Source: JBALVT01 sp047612385
GTDB taxonomy: Bacteria > Pseudomonadota > Gammaproteobacteria > Pseudomonadales > Halieaceae
Direction of reading: 5' to 3'
NCBI GenBank assembly: GCA_047612385.1
Contig: JBLGAR010000042.1
Coordinates: forward strand, 1 to 33,744
DNA: 33,744 bases
In this document: in pieces, positions 1 to 7,915 of the stretch
How positions within the stretch are numbered: the first letter of the stretch is position 1
How the letters are laid out: every line of letters starts with the position of its first letter
The notes under the pieces: generated by a model
Told to the model about the DNA's origin: nothing
The model's database searches: none
Seen by the model: only the letters and a program-made list of their open reading frames with translations
Translations under genes and position numbers: made by a program

Positions 1-13
1 GGGGAATAAAGCG

Positions 14-1072
14 ATGAGAGAAATAGCGATAGTAGCATACAGCCAGTCGGACTCCGTTCGCAGAGCAGGTGCCGCCAATGAAGTGGAATTGATCATGCCG
101 CAACTGCGAGCGGTATTTGATCAGGTGGGATTGCGCAACGCCCAGGACGTCGATTTTGTGTGTTCAGGCAGTTGTGACTACCTGCAGGGCGCAGCGTTTG
201 CGTTTGTAGCGGGAGTGGATGCATTAGGTGCTGTACCACCTATCAAGGAGTCTCACGTTGAGATGGATGCGGCTTGGGCGCTGTATGAATCCATGTTGAA
301 AATTCGCATGGGTCACGCCGACTCCGCGTTGATTTATGGATTTGGCCTGTCCTCGCCGGGCGAACTCCCGATTGTCCTGTCCCAGCAATTAGACCCTTAC
401 TACTTAGCGCCCCAGTGGGTGGATACAGTTTCACTTGCGGCCATGCAGGCCAGAATGATGTTGGATCAAGGAATGATAACCGAGCGAGATATGGCTGAGG
501 TGGTCGCACGCTCGCGCAATAATGCGCTGCATAACCCGCATGCACAGCTGGCCGGAGAGGTTACAGCCGATGAGCTGTTGCAAAAAGATAACTTTGTATC
601 ACCGCTCAAACTACACGATTGCTGCCCGATATCCGACGGTGCGTCAGCCATGATTATCGCCACTATTGATCAGGCAAAACAGTGGGGTAAACCCTATGTA
701 AAGATCAGCGGCATCGACCATCGCATAGAGTCGCACAATCTTGGGATGAGAGATTTAACGGATTCAACGTCTACCCGCAAAGCCGCTGAAATGGCGGGTA
801 TTGGCGACGGTAACGTTGATATAGCGGAACTTTATGCACCGTTTAGTCATCAGGAAATTATATTGACGCGTGCACTGGGCCTGGATGAATCCACGGTTAT
901 TAATCCAAGTGGTGGCGTGTTGGCCGGTAATCTGATGATGGCCTCGGGCCTGTCCCGCATTGGCGAAGTGTTCAACCGCATCGTCTCCGGGGAGGCGCGC
1001 CGGGGTGTTGCACATGCTACCAGTGGTCCGTGTCTACAACACAATCTGGTAACCGTTCTGGAGGGCGTGTAA
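14..1072 (+). CDS. Thiolase-fold lipid-transfer protein, Ltp4-like (non-thiolase, no nucleophilic Cys)
   Basis: A 352-residue protein of the SCP-x/thiolase superfamily. The ATG is preceded by GGGGA at 1-5, 8 bases upstream. The usual thiolase nucleophile position, judged by spacing to the RMGHAD segment, falls near Glu83, so no active-site Cys is present. The GHP motif of thiolases is replaced by a GNL-type sequence within NPSGGVLAGNL. A Cys remains near the C-terminus (C340, SGPCLQ). Length and layout match mycobacterial Ltp4 (about 354 residues), which sits beside Ltp3 in the sterol catabolic region. Inference: one half of an aldolase or lyase pair acting on a side-chain CoA ester. The stop overlaps the next start (TAATG), so translation is probably coupled. 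A frame upstream has TAA at 7-9, so another gene may end there. Family is fairly sure; substrate is not. Confidence 0.8.
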   Translation: MREIAIVAYSQSDSVRRAGAANEVELIMPQLRAVFDQVGLRNAQDVDFVCSGSCDYLQGAAFAFVAGVDALGAVPPIKESHVEMDAAWALYESMLKIRMGHADSALIYGFGLSSPGELPIVLSQQLDPYYLAPQWVDTVSLAAMQARMMLDQGMITERDMAEVVARSRNNALHNPHAQLAGEVTADELLQKDNFVSPLKLHDCCPISDGASAMIIATIDQAKQWGKPYVKISGIDHRIESHNLGMRDLTDSTSTRKAAEMAGIGDGNVDIAELYAPFSHQEIILTRALGLDESTVINPSGGVLAGNLMMASGLSRIGEVFNRIVSGEARRGVAHATSGPCLQHNLVTVLEGV

Positions 1073-2232
1073 TGGCGATTTTGGCAGCAGTGGTTGGCAT
1101 TGGCCAAACCAAGTATCAAACAAAACGAGGCGACGTTTCAATCGCAGGTTTGGTTCGCGAGGCTGCGGTAAATGCCTTAAAAGACGCTGACCTCGTGTGG
1201 GACGATATCGACGCGGTGATTATTGGTAAAGCACCGGATATGTTTGAAGGCGTGATTATGCCGGAGAGCTATCTCACCGATGCGCTGGGCTGTAATGGCA
1301 AACCGATGCTCAGAGTGCATACCGCAGGGTCGGTGGGAGGTTCTACTGCTTTGGTTGCGGCGTCGCATGTTCAGAGCGGCACCTTTAAGCGCGTGCTAAC
1401 CGTCACCTTTGAAAAACAATCTGAATCCAATGCGATGTGGGCTCTGTCCACGCCGCAACCTTTTTCGGCGCACCTGAACGCGGGAGCCGGTGGTTATTTC
1501 GCACCTATTATTCGTGAGTATATGCGCCGCTCGAAGGCTCCCTACGACGCGGGAATCGCCGTAGCGGTCAAAGACAGGCTACAAGGTTCCCGCAATCCAT
1601 TGGCGCACCTGCAGCTTCCCAACATAACAAAACAGGAAGTAGAGGACTCGATGATGTTGTGGGATCCCATTCGCTTTCTCGAGGCCTGCCCGTCTTCTGA
1701 TGGTGCTTGTGCAATGGTGATTGCGTCGGAGGACCTGGTTGGGCAGTCACCGAAAGCACCGGCCTGGATAAAAGGCGTTGCCATGCGTTCGGAGCCGACG
1801 ATGTATGCGGGGCGTGAGGAGGTTAGTCCTCAGGCAGGTCGCGACTGTGCGGCTGATGTTTATAAGCAGGCCGGTATTAGCAATCCACGAAAAGAGCTGG
1901 ATTGTGCCGAGGTGTATGTGCCATTCAGCTGGTATGAGCCCATGTGGTTGGAAAACCTGGGTTTTGCCGAAGAAGGCGAGGGCTGGAAACTGACGATGGA
2001 AGGTGCCACGGCTCTGGATGGTGGCGATATCCCCTGGAATTGTTCGGGCGGTGTATTGTGCTCAAACCCAATTGGTGCATCGGGCATGATCCGTTTCGCC
2101 GAGGCCGCAAGACAGGTCCGCGGTGATGCGGGAGACCACCAGGTTGAAGGCGCAAAACTTGCACTTGGCCATGCCTACGGCGGCGGCGCGCAGTTCTTCT
2201 CTATGTGGGTAGTTGGCGCAGAAAAACCGTGA
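1072..2232 (+). CDS. Thiolase-fold lipid-transfer protein, Ltp3-like (predicted aldolase subunit)
   Basis: A 386-residue thiolase-superfamily protein. I chose the ATG at 1072, after GGAGGGC and overlapping the previous stop by one base; the longer reading from 1030 adds residues with no family support. The canonical nucleophile region reads RVHTAGSVGGS (residues 81-91), with Gly or Ala where thiolases have Cys. The His of GHP is Asn (SNPIGASG), and the C-terminal Cys loop is HAYGGGAQFF with Tyr369. Such cysteine-less proteins are known in actinobacterial sterol catabolism; Ltp2 with its DUF35 partner ChsH2 is a retro-aldolase that uses tyrosines. Size agrees with mycobacterial Ltp3 (about 394). 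Inference: with the preceding gene and a DUF35 partner it would cleave a beta-hydroxyacyl-CoA side chain. A structural or binding role is the alternative. Confidence 0.8.
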   Translation: MAILAAVVGIGQTKYQTKRGDVSIAGLVREAAVNALKDADLVWDDIDAVIIGKAPDMFEGVIMPESYLTDALGCNGKPMLRVHTAGSVGGSTALVAASHVQSGTFKRVLTVTFEKQSESNAMWALSTPQPFSAHLNAGAGGYFAPIIREYMRRSKAPYDAGIAVAVKDRLQGSRNPLAHLQLPNITKQEVEDSMMLWDPIRFLEACPSSDGACAMVIASEDLVGQSPKAPAWIKGVAMRSEPTMYAGREEVSPQAGRDCAADVYKQAGISNPRKELDCAEVYVPFSWYEPMWLENLGFAEEGEGWKLTMEGATALDGGDIPWNCSGGVLCSNPIGASGMIRFAEAARQVRGDAGDHQVEGAKLALGHAYGGGAQFFSMWVVGAEKP

Positions 2233-2301
2233 GTTGCGGTTGCGATAGTACCGGCGATATAGATAATGCAGCGAACAATGACTTAATTGAGGAAGCAGGA
2301 A

Positions 2302-3930
2302 ATGCAAAAGCATTTTAACATCGCAGATATGTACGAAATCGTCGCTGACAAAGTCCCTACGCGGGATGCTCTGGTGTGCGGCGATCAGCGTACGACTTTT
2401 GGTGGGTTGGAGGAACGCGCCAACCAGCTAGCGCATTTGTTGGCGAGTCGCGGTGTTAAGGCGGGCGATCATATAGGCTTGTATTTGTATAACTGCAATG
2501 AGTATCTTGAAGGGATGTTGGCCTGTTTCAAGATCAGGGCCGTTCCTATTAATGTCAATTATCGTTACGTCGAAGAAGAGCTTTTGTATATATTCGACAA
2601 TGCCAATATGGTTGCGTGCATTCACAATCAGGAATTTGTGCCACACATCGCCGCGGTTAAAAACTCGGCTCCAGATTTAAAAACGTTTATTTATGTGCGC
2701 GATGAAAGTGATTGCGATGCCAGTTCCATTGACTCTGTTGAATACGAAACCTCGATCGGGGGTCAAAGCTCGGTGCGTGATTTTTCCGAGCGCTCAGATG
2801 ACGATTTATTTGTTCTCTATACGGGCGGTACCACAGGTATGCCCAAAGGCGTTATGTGGCCCCACAAGAGCGTTTTCTTTGCCGCGATGGGAGGAGGTGG
2901 ATGGTTCCACCCCGATGGAGCTATCGCAGCCCCTGAAGAAATCGCATCTAGGGTCGGGGACTTTCCAATCATCGGTATGGCTCTGGCCCCTTTAATGCAC
3001 GGCGCCTGCTGGTGGTATGCCTGTATCCAATTGCTGGCGGGAAACGCAGTGATACTCAACGCCGCGCGCTCTTTGATCGGTGAAGATGTGTGGGCGATTG
3101 TTGAACAGGAAAAAGTGAATTCGATCTCTATCGTCGGTGATGCAATGGCAGTGCCATTGCTCGATTCGCTGGCAGCGAACGAAGGTCGATGGGATCTGAG
3201 TTCAGTATTTAGTGTCGGCTCCGGTGGAGCGGTGTTTTCCGAGAGCAAGCAAGAGGCTTTCCGTCAGCACTTCCCTAATGTTTTTATCAGCAATTCTTTC
3301 GGATCTTCCGAAAGTGGCAATATGGGAATGGATGGCGGCGGCAAAAAAGGGCAGGGCCTTGGCAATGTCATCAAAAGCGAATTTATGTCGGTAGTTTCTG
3401 ACGTTGAAGGTGAGCCACACCACCACGTCGCGCCGGGCGAGACTGGTATCTTTGCCCGCAGTGGCTATATCCCGGTTGGTTATTACAACGACCCGGTTAA
3501 AACCGCGAAGACCTTTGTTCAAGTGCAGGGTGAGACCTGGCTGCTGCTGGGCGATGAGGCGCGACTAGAAGACGATAATACGATTACCGTCTATGGACGA
3601 GGCTCAAATTGCATCAACTCCGGTGGGGAGAAAATATTCCCCGAAGAGGTCGAGCAGGCACTAAAGGCCAATCCGCAGGTTTTTGACGCGCTGGTGGTTG
3701 CTACACCTGACGAGCGCTTTGGAAGCAAGGTGACTGCGGTTGTCGCTCCTCGCGATGGCGCCGATATTTCCTTGGAGTCTATCCGTGAACACGCGCGCAA
3801 GCATATCGCGGGTTACAAGTTACCGAAAGAGCTGCATGTAGTTGACGAGGTTCCCAGGGCCCCTAGTGGCAAGCCAGCTTATCCAAAAGCACTTGAAATC
3901 GCGTTGGCTGGCGACCACCTGATTGCCTGA
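2302..3930 (+). CDS. Acyl-CoA synthetase, FadD19-like (steroid side-chain type)
   Basis: ATP-dependent CoA ligase of the ANL superfamily, 542 residues, predicted cytoplasmic. The phosphate-binding loop YTGGTTGMPKG is at residues 173-183, an A5-type motif NSFGSSESG is in the middle, and the hinge region YGRGSNCINSGGEK runs to Lys444. The C-terminal APSGKPAYPKAL segment carries the catalytic lysine. I chose ATG 2302 because AGGAAG lies 6 bases upstream; a TTG at 2287 is less likely. The N-terminal stretch (FNIADMYEIVADKVPTRDA, then LYLYNCNEYLE and INVNYRYVEEEL) resembles the FadD19/FadD17 group that activates C24-C27 steroid side-chain acids in Mycobacterium and Rhodococcus. Other carboxylic acids, including terpenoid acids, remain possible. 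The gap to the upstream gene is 69 bases, and the order suggests a common transcript. Confidence 0.85.
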   Translation: MQKHFNIADMYEIVADKVPTRDALVCGDQRTTFGGLEERANQLAHLLASRGVKAGDHIGLYLYNCNEYLEGMLACFKIRAVPINVNYRYVEEELLYIFDNANMVACIHNQEFVPHIAAVKNSAPDLKTFIYVRDESDCDASSIDSVEYETSIGGQSSVRDFSERSDDDLFVLYTGGTTGMPKGVMWPHKSVFFAAMGGGGWFHPDGAIAAPEEIASRVGDFPIIGMALAPLMHGACWWYACIQLLAGNAVILNAARSLIGEDVWAIVEQEKVNSISIVGDAMAVPLLDSLAANEGRWDLSSVFSVGSGGAVFSESKQEAFRQHFPNVFISNSFGSSESGNMGMDGGGKKGQGLGNVIKSEFMSVVSDVEGEPHHHVAPGETGIFARSGYIPVGYYNDPVKTAKTFVQVQGETWLLLGDEARLEDDNTITVYGRGSNCINSGGEKIFPEEVEQALKANPQVFDALVVATPDERFGSKVTAVVAPRDGADISLESIREHARKHIAGYKLPKELHVVDEVPRAPSGKPAYPKALEIALAGDHLIA

Positions 3931-3966
3931 ACAATCCAATAAAATATCGAACTAGGGAATTTAATT

Positions 3967-4785
3967 ATGGCTGAACTGGATATCAGTACCAAAAATTGCA
4001 CGGTAGAGCAGGAGGGCAACGTGCTCATCGTGACGCTCAACCGTCCTGAGGCTAAAAACGCTTTTAGCCCTGAAATGCTGCTGGGTATGTACAAAGCCTG
4101 GAGATTGCTCGATGAGCAGGATGATTTGTATTGCGCAATTCTCACTGCCAATGGCGATACATTTAGCGCCGGTATGGATCTTAAGGCGGGAGCCGACGGG
4201 GAGCACCGCTCCACCGAAGAGTTTATGGAAGTCATGGCTAGCGTTCCCAATGTCCACTGGCAGGCTCTACTGCGGGACAATCGACCAAACAAGCCGCTGA
4301 TACTGGCCGTAGAAGGCTACGCTCTGGCTGGTGGTACAGAAATTTTACAAGGCACTGATATTCGCGTTGGCGCCGAGAATGCCATTTTCGGAATCACGGA
4401 GGTCGCCAGAGGGCTGTACCCAATGTCGGGTTCGACTATTCGGCTTCGACGACAGATTCCCTATTGTCTTGCGGCAGAAATGCTGCTCTGCGGAGATCAC
4501 TTTACTGCACAACAGGCACTCGACTTCGGTCTTATCAACCGTATCGTTCCCGCGGGCAAAACCCTTGAAGTAGCCCATGAATACGCGGCGAAGATTTGTG
4601 CAAATGGGCCCTTGGCCGTCCAGGCGGTGACGCGCTCACTGCGCGAACATACCGAGTGTATGCGCGAAGATGAAGCGATGCTGGCCTCGGATGAGCTGGC
4701 CGGACCGGTTTTTGCTTCTGTAGATGCGAAAGAGGGTATGCGGGCGTTTAAAGAGAAGCGTCCGGCGAAATTTACCGGTCAGTAA
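3967..4785 (+). CDS. Enoyl-CoA hydratase, EchA19-like
   Basis: Crotonase-fold enoyl-CoA hydratase of 272 residues. The oxyanion hole is formed by TFSAGMDLK (residues 65-73) and the GYALAGGTEILQG segment. Both hydratase glutamates are present: Glu125 (GGTEIL) and Glu145 (FGITEV). The sequence around GGTEILQGTDIRV, RGLYPMSGS, RLRRQIPY and ANGPLAVQA closely recalls mycobacterial EchA19, which hydrates the side-chain enoyl-CoA of cholesterol intermediates. The start follows AGGGAA at 3954-3959, and the gap after the synthetase is 36 bases, so the two are probably co-transcribed. It would supply the beta-hydroxyacyl-CoA that the Ltp proteins could cleave. Hydratase activity is well supported; a steroid substrate is inference from resemblance and neighbours. 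Confidence 0.87.
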   Translation: MAELDISTKNCTVEQEGNVLIVTLNRPEAKNAFSPEMLLGMYKAWRLLDEQDDLYCAILTANGDTFSAGMDLKAGADGEHRSTEEFMEVMASVPNVHWQALLRDNRPNKPLILAVEGYALAGGTEILQGTDIRVGAENAIFGITEVARGLYPMSGSTIRLRRQIPYCLAAEMLLCGDHFTAQQALDFGLINRIVPAGKTLEVAHEYAAKICANGPLAVQAVTRSLREHTECMREDEAMLASDELAGPVFASVDAKEGMRAFKEKRPAKFTGQ

Positions 4786-4855
4786 GCTTGCCACTGGAAA
4801 CAAATCCATTGGGTACGCATAATGTCGCCCCGACTATAAGTGAATGAGACTATCG

Positions 4856-5530
4856 ATGAGCAATCAAACCGAAGTGTTTAAAGGAGTGGTAGCGAAGCGC
4901 AGATCTTTGCGGGCCTTCAAGAGCGACCCTGTCTCCGCTGAGGTTCTTGAATCCGTTTTTTCCACCGCTCTACAAGCACCCAGTAACTGCAATACACAGC
5001 CCTGGCTGGTTCATGTGGCCTCCGGTGCGAGCATTGAGACTTTGCGTAGCGAAATGCCAACGCGTTTTATGTCCGGTGAAATGACCATGGACTTTCCATA
5101 CGATGGTTCCTACGAAGGTGTATACAAGGAAAGGCAGTATGGTTCTGCTCAGGCACTCTACGATTCGCTGGGCATTACGCGGGATGAAAAAGAAAAGCGG
5201 CAAGCAGCTTTTATGCGCAACTTTACTTTTTTCGACGCCCCCCATGTAGCTTTTTTGTTTCTTCCGGAACCTTTTGGTTTAAGAGAAGCCTGCGATTTGG
5301 GCATGTATGCACAAACATTGATGCTGTCAATGACAGCCCATGGCCTGGGAAGCTGCCCTCAGACAGCATTGAGCTTTCAAGTAGATTTTGTGCGCGAGCG
5401 GTTGGGCATAGATGCCTCAAATAAACTGATATTCGGAGTCTCTTTCGGTTACCCAGAAATCGATGCACCCGTAAACAGTTGTGCCACCGGCCGAGCCGCC
5501 TTGTCCGACGTCGTTACGTTTCATTCATAG
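4856..5530 (+). CDS. Nitroreductase-family FMN oxidoreductase
   Basis: An FMN-dependent nitroreductase-fold enzyme of 224 residues from this start. The N-terminal FMN phosphate motif is RRSLRAF, followed by APSNCNTQPW (substrate/FMN pocket) and a C-terminal MTAHGLGSCPQT loop, all standard for NfsB/PnbA-like proteins. An in-frame ATG at 4844 would add four residues; neither start has a strong ribosome binding site, so the choice is uncertain. It sits between two crotonase genes, 70 bases after the hydratase and 13 bases before the isomerase, on the same strand. This suggests a reductive or oxidative step on an unsaturated ring or acyl-CoA intermediate rather than xenobiotic nitro reduction, but no residue identifies the substrate. 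Family call is firm; role is open. Confidence 0.85.
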   Translation: MSNQTEVFKGVVAKRRSLRAFKSDPVSAEVLESVFSTALQAPSNCNTQPWLVHVASGASIETLRSEMPTRFMSGEMTMDFPYDGSYEGVYKERQYGSAQALYDSLGITRDEKEKRQAAFMRNFTFFDAPHVAFLFLPEPFGLREACDLGMYAQTLMLSMTAHGLGSCPQTALSFQVDFVRERLGIDASNKLIFGVSFGYPEIDAPVNSCATGRAALSDVVTFHS

Positions 5531-5543
5531 GATCCAAACCGAA

Positions 5544-6311
5544 ATGTCAGAAACCATATTGTCCGAAAATCGGGACGGCGTATTAATCGTCACTTTGAAT
5601 CGTCCTGAGAAGAAAAACGCAGTAAATACCCAGATGTGGATTGCCTTGCGTGACACCTTTGTAGCGGCCGAGGAGGATGATTCGGTAGTTTGCGTTTTGC
5701 TCACAGGGAAGGGCGACAATTTTTGCGCCGGTGTGGACCTTTCCAGCTTCGGTGATTCATTTGAAGGTCAGGAGCATCCGTTTGAATCGGCTGCCAGAGC
5801 AGTCGCGTCTTTTGGTAAACCCATTGTAGCCGCAGCTAGGGGCGTGGCTATTGGCGGAGGAGCGACCGTCTTGTTCCACTGCGATGTTGTGTATGTCGGA
5901 GAAAGTTTGCGTATGCGGCTACCCTTTGCCAATTTAGGGCTGGCGCCGGAGTGGGCAAGCAGCTATATGTTACAGGCCAATATTGGTGCTCAGCGAGCCG
6001 CCGAGTTGTTTTACACAGCGGCATGGATTGACGCCTCAAAAGCGACCGAATGTGGTATTGCGGCAAGGTCATATGCCGACGACGCACTATTCGACCAGGC
6101 TTTTGTTAAGGCGCAGGAAATTGCCCAGTGGCCTGTTAACTCCCTCAGAGAAATTAAGAGTTGTCTGCGACTGCCACACAAAGCGCATATTGACGCCGCC
6201 TTTGAACTTGAGCAAGCGGCGATGGCCAGGCAAGCGGGCTCGCCTGAAAACATTGAAGCCATTACCGCATTTATAGAAAAACGCCCCGCTAACTTTCGAG
6301 ACCTGCAGTAA
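5544..6311 (+). CDS. Crotonase-family enoyl-CoA isomerase (delta3-delta2 type)
   Basis: A 255-residue crotonase protein. The start at 5544 gives MSETILSENRDGVLIV, matching crotonase N-termini; the longer reading from 5481 runs into the upstream gene. The oxyanion loop is NFCAGVDLSSF. The first hydratase Glu is replaced by Thr108 (GGGATVL), and the second hydratase position is in PFANLGL and is not acidic. A Glu lies instead at 136 in LGLAPEWASS, the position used by delta3,delta2-enoyl-CoA isomerases (ECI type). It is therefore more likely to shift double bonds than to add water. It ends the co-directional block; downstream is a convergent junction with palindromic sequence. The acyl substrate cannot be read from sequence. 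Confidence 0.83.
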   Translation: MSETILSENRDGVLIVTLNRPEKKNAVNTQMWIALRDTFVAAEEDDSVVCVLLTGKGDNFCAGVDLSSFGDSFEGQEHPFESAARAVASFGKPIVAAARGVAIGGGATVLFHCDVVYVGESLRMRLPFANLGLAPEWASSYMLQANIGAQRAAELFYTAAWIDASKATECGIAARSYADDALFDQAFVKAQEIAQWPVNSLREIKSCLRLPHKAHIDAAFELEQAAMARQAGSPENIEAITAFIEKRPANFRDLQ

Positions 6312-6317
6312 GCAAAA

Positions 6318-6372
6318 TCTCCGCGGAGACGTCTCCGCTAGAGAAAGACCGGTCGATCAGCGGTAGTCTTTC
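6318..6372. repeat. Overlapping palindromes at a convergent gene junction (possible terminator)
   Basis: TCTCCGC occurs at 6318-6324, inverted at 6323-6329 and direct again at 6332-6338. This gives a perfect 16-base palindrome (6323-6338) and an overlapping 12-base one (6318-6329). A second inverted pair, GAAAGAC (6343-6349) and GTCTTTC (6366-6372), follows. The site lies between the ends of two convergent genes, so transcription termination or mRNA end protection is the simplest reading, though no T-tract is present. Confidence 0.5.
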
Positions 6373-6462
6373 CAGAGCGTGGGTCACACGCACCTTTTTT
6401 CGCACTGCCCTCACCTCTGATGTTGTTGGGTGATAAGAAGCTGGAAATTCCAAGTCAGAAAC

Positions 6463-7902
6463 CTATTCAAACTCCACTTCGTCTGCGATTCCATCGGCTA
6501 CATCTTCATCTTTTATCTTGACTAAATCGCCGACCTCCAGCCGTGAATAGAACGCTTCCGAACTGATGGAGTTGTCATCGAGATCTTCGAATGCACTGCC
6601 GCGTGTGAAGTAAGTGATACCTTGAATCGTGATATCAACACCTGCGGTGAAGCTTTCGACGCGGCCTTGCAAGACATCGTCGTCAAGCTCATCGCGTTCT
6701 ATGCTAGTGGCGATGAGTGAACCATTCACGGAGATTGCCTCCACTTCAAGAAAATCTCCAATAGCAATACTGTGCAGAGTGAACGAACCGGATAGATGGG
6801 TATTGTCATCCAGCAGGGTTCTGGCGCTGATCTTGACAGAGAGGGTACCGCCAAAAAGTTGTAAAATGATGGTCGAATTTTCCGCGTTAATTGCAGTGAC
6901 ACTCGCTTCGACTTTGATAGTTCCTCGGCGAGCTTTTATTTCACTGGCAATCAGGACATCACCCCTCCAGAGCCCTTCGACCTCAACGATTGAACCATTG
7001 TCTAAGGCGATGCTGTCTGGCTCGAGCGAAGCGCTGCTGCCATCAACCATCAAGCCGCCGATTTTAAACATTGCCAGGCTGGAGAAATTGGAAACACTGC
7101 CTTGAACCGTCACTGAATCGTCGTCGTCCAAATCTCGGGCGATTTCGGCTCTGTCTGTGATTCGCTCAGCCAATAGTATGCCGTCTTCCAATGTTCCGCG
7201 AACCGCTACCGCCAGACCCTGAGAAATAGTGCCACCGCGTAGTTGCGAAACATCGGCGGAACCAAAGTCCACCACGACATTGTTTAATTCAAAAAGTGTG
7301 CCGGACAATCTGGTCACAATACCGCTGAGCTCTACCTCGCTCTCACCAGAGATAAAGGCAGAAATTCTCTCGACACGCGTCGCGACCAAACGGCCCGCGC
7401 TAGTTGGAAAGCCTGAGATTTCTACTAGATCCCCTATTGCGAGAGAATTGAATACCGCAGAATCGAACACCGTTGTTGTGCGCTCTACAATGATCTGCGT
7501 CCCCAGCACCATAATGAGCGCAGTATTGCCATCACTACCTCCGACAATGGACTCTATCGGGCCCTGCACCTCATTGCTGAACTCAACACGATCCGCTGTT
7601 CCTGTGACTCCGTCTTCATTGAGTGTCCCCGTAACCAGCACGATCATGCCCAGTCGCAACGCTGAGTCTGTCGATGTGTCACCGTTAATCACAATGTCCG
7701 CAGTGTCTGTTTCGAACTCAACGCCGTTGACAAAAATACTGCCAAATCCATTGATCGTTCCGGAACTTGTCACTCCACTGCCACCAATACCACCGCCACT
7801 GCCGTCTCCCAGTGAGGCGACGCCGGATCCAGCGCCGCTGCAACTGCTGAGTATGCTGATCAACAGCGCAGTACTTATGACCCTTACCTGGCTTAACTTC
7901 AT
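6463..7902 (-). CDS. DUF5666 repeat lipoprotein
   Basis: A predicted exported lipoprotein of 479 residues. I chose the ATG at 7902 because it begins a clear signal peptide (MKLSQVRVISTALLISILSSC) with lipobox ending at Cys21 and a GAGAGG ribosome site; the longer reading from 7998 runs into the upstream gene. A Gly/Ser-rich linker follows the Cys. The rest is a tandem series of beta-rich units recognisable as DUF5666, each with a pattern like GTINGFGSIFVNGVEF, then (V/I)xVxGxxxxDGxxxAxxI. The protein is strongly acidic and ends in EVEFE. The function of DUF5666 is unknown; surface or periplasmic binding is a guess. It starts 13 bases after the DUF6502 gene, so the two are probably one operon. 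Confidence 0.85.
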   Translation of the reverse strand: MKLSQVRVISTALLISILSSCSGAGSGVASLGDGSGGGIGGSGVTSSGTINGFGSIFVNGVEFETDTADIVINGDTSTDSALRLGMIVLVTGTLNEDGVTGTADRVEFSNEVQGPIESIVGGSDGNTALIMVLGTQIIVERTTTVFDSAVFNSLAIGDLVEISGFPTSAGRLVATRVERISAFISGESEVELSGIVTRLSGTLFELNNVVVDFGSADVSQLRGGTISQGLAVAVRGTLEDGILLAERITDRAEIARDLDDDDSVTVQGSVSNFSSLAMFKIGGLMVDGSSASLEPDSIALDNGSIVEVEGLWRGDVLIASEIKARRGTIKVEASVTAINAENSTIILQLFGGTLSVKISARTLLDDNTHLSGSFTLHSIAIGDFLEVEAISVNGSLIATSIERDELDDDVLQGRVESFTAGVDITIQGITYFTRGSAFEDLDDNSISSEAFYSRLEVGDLVKIKDEDVADGIADEVEFE

Positions 7903-7915
7903 GATGAGAAACCTC

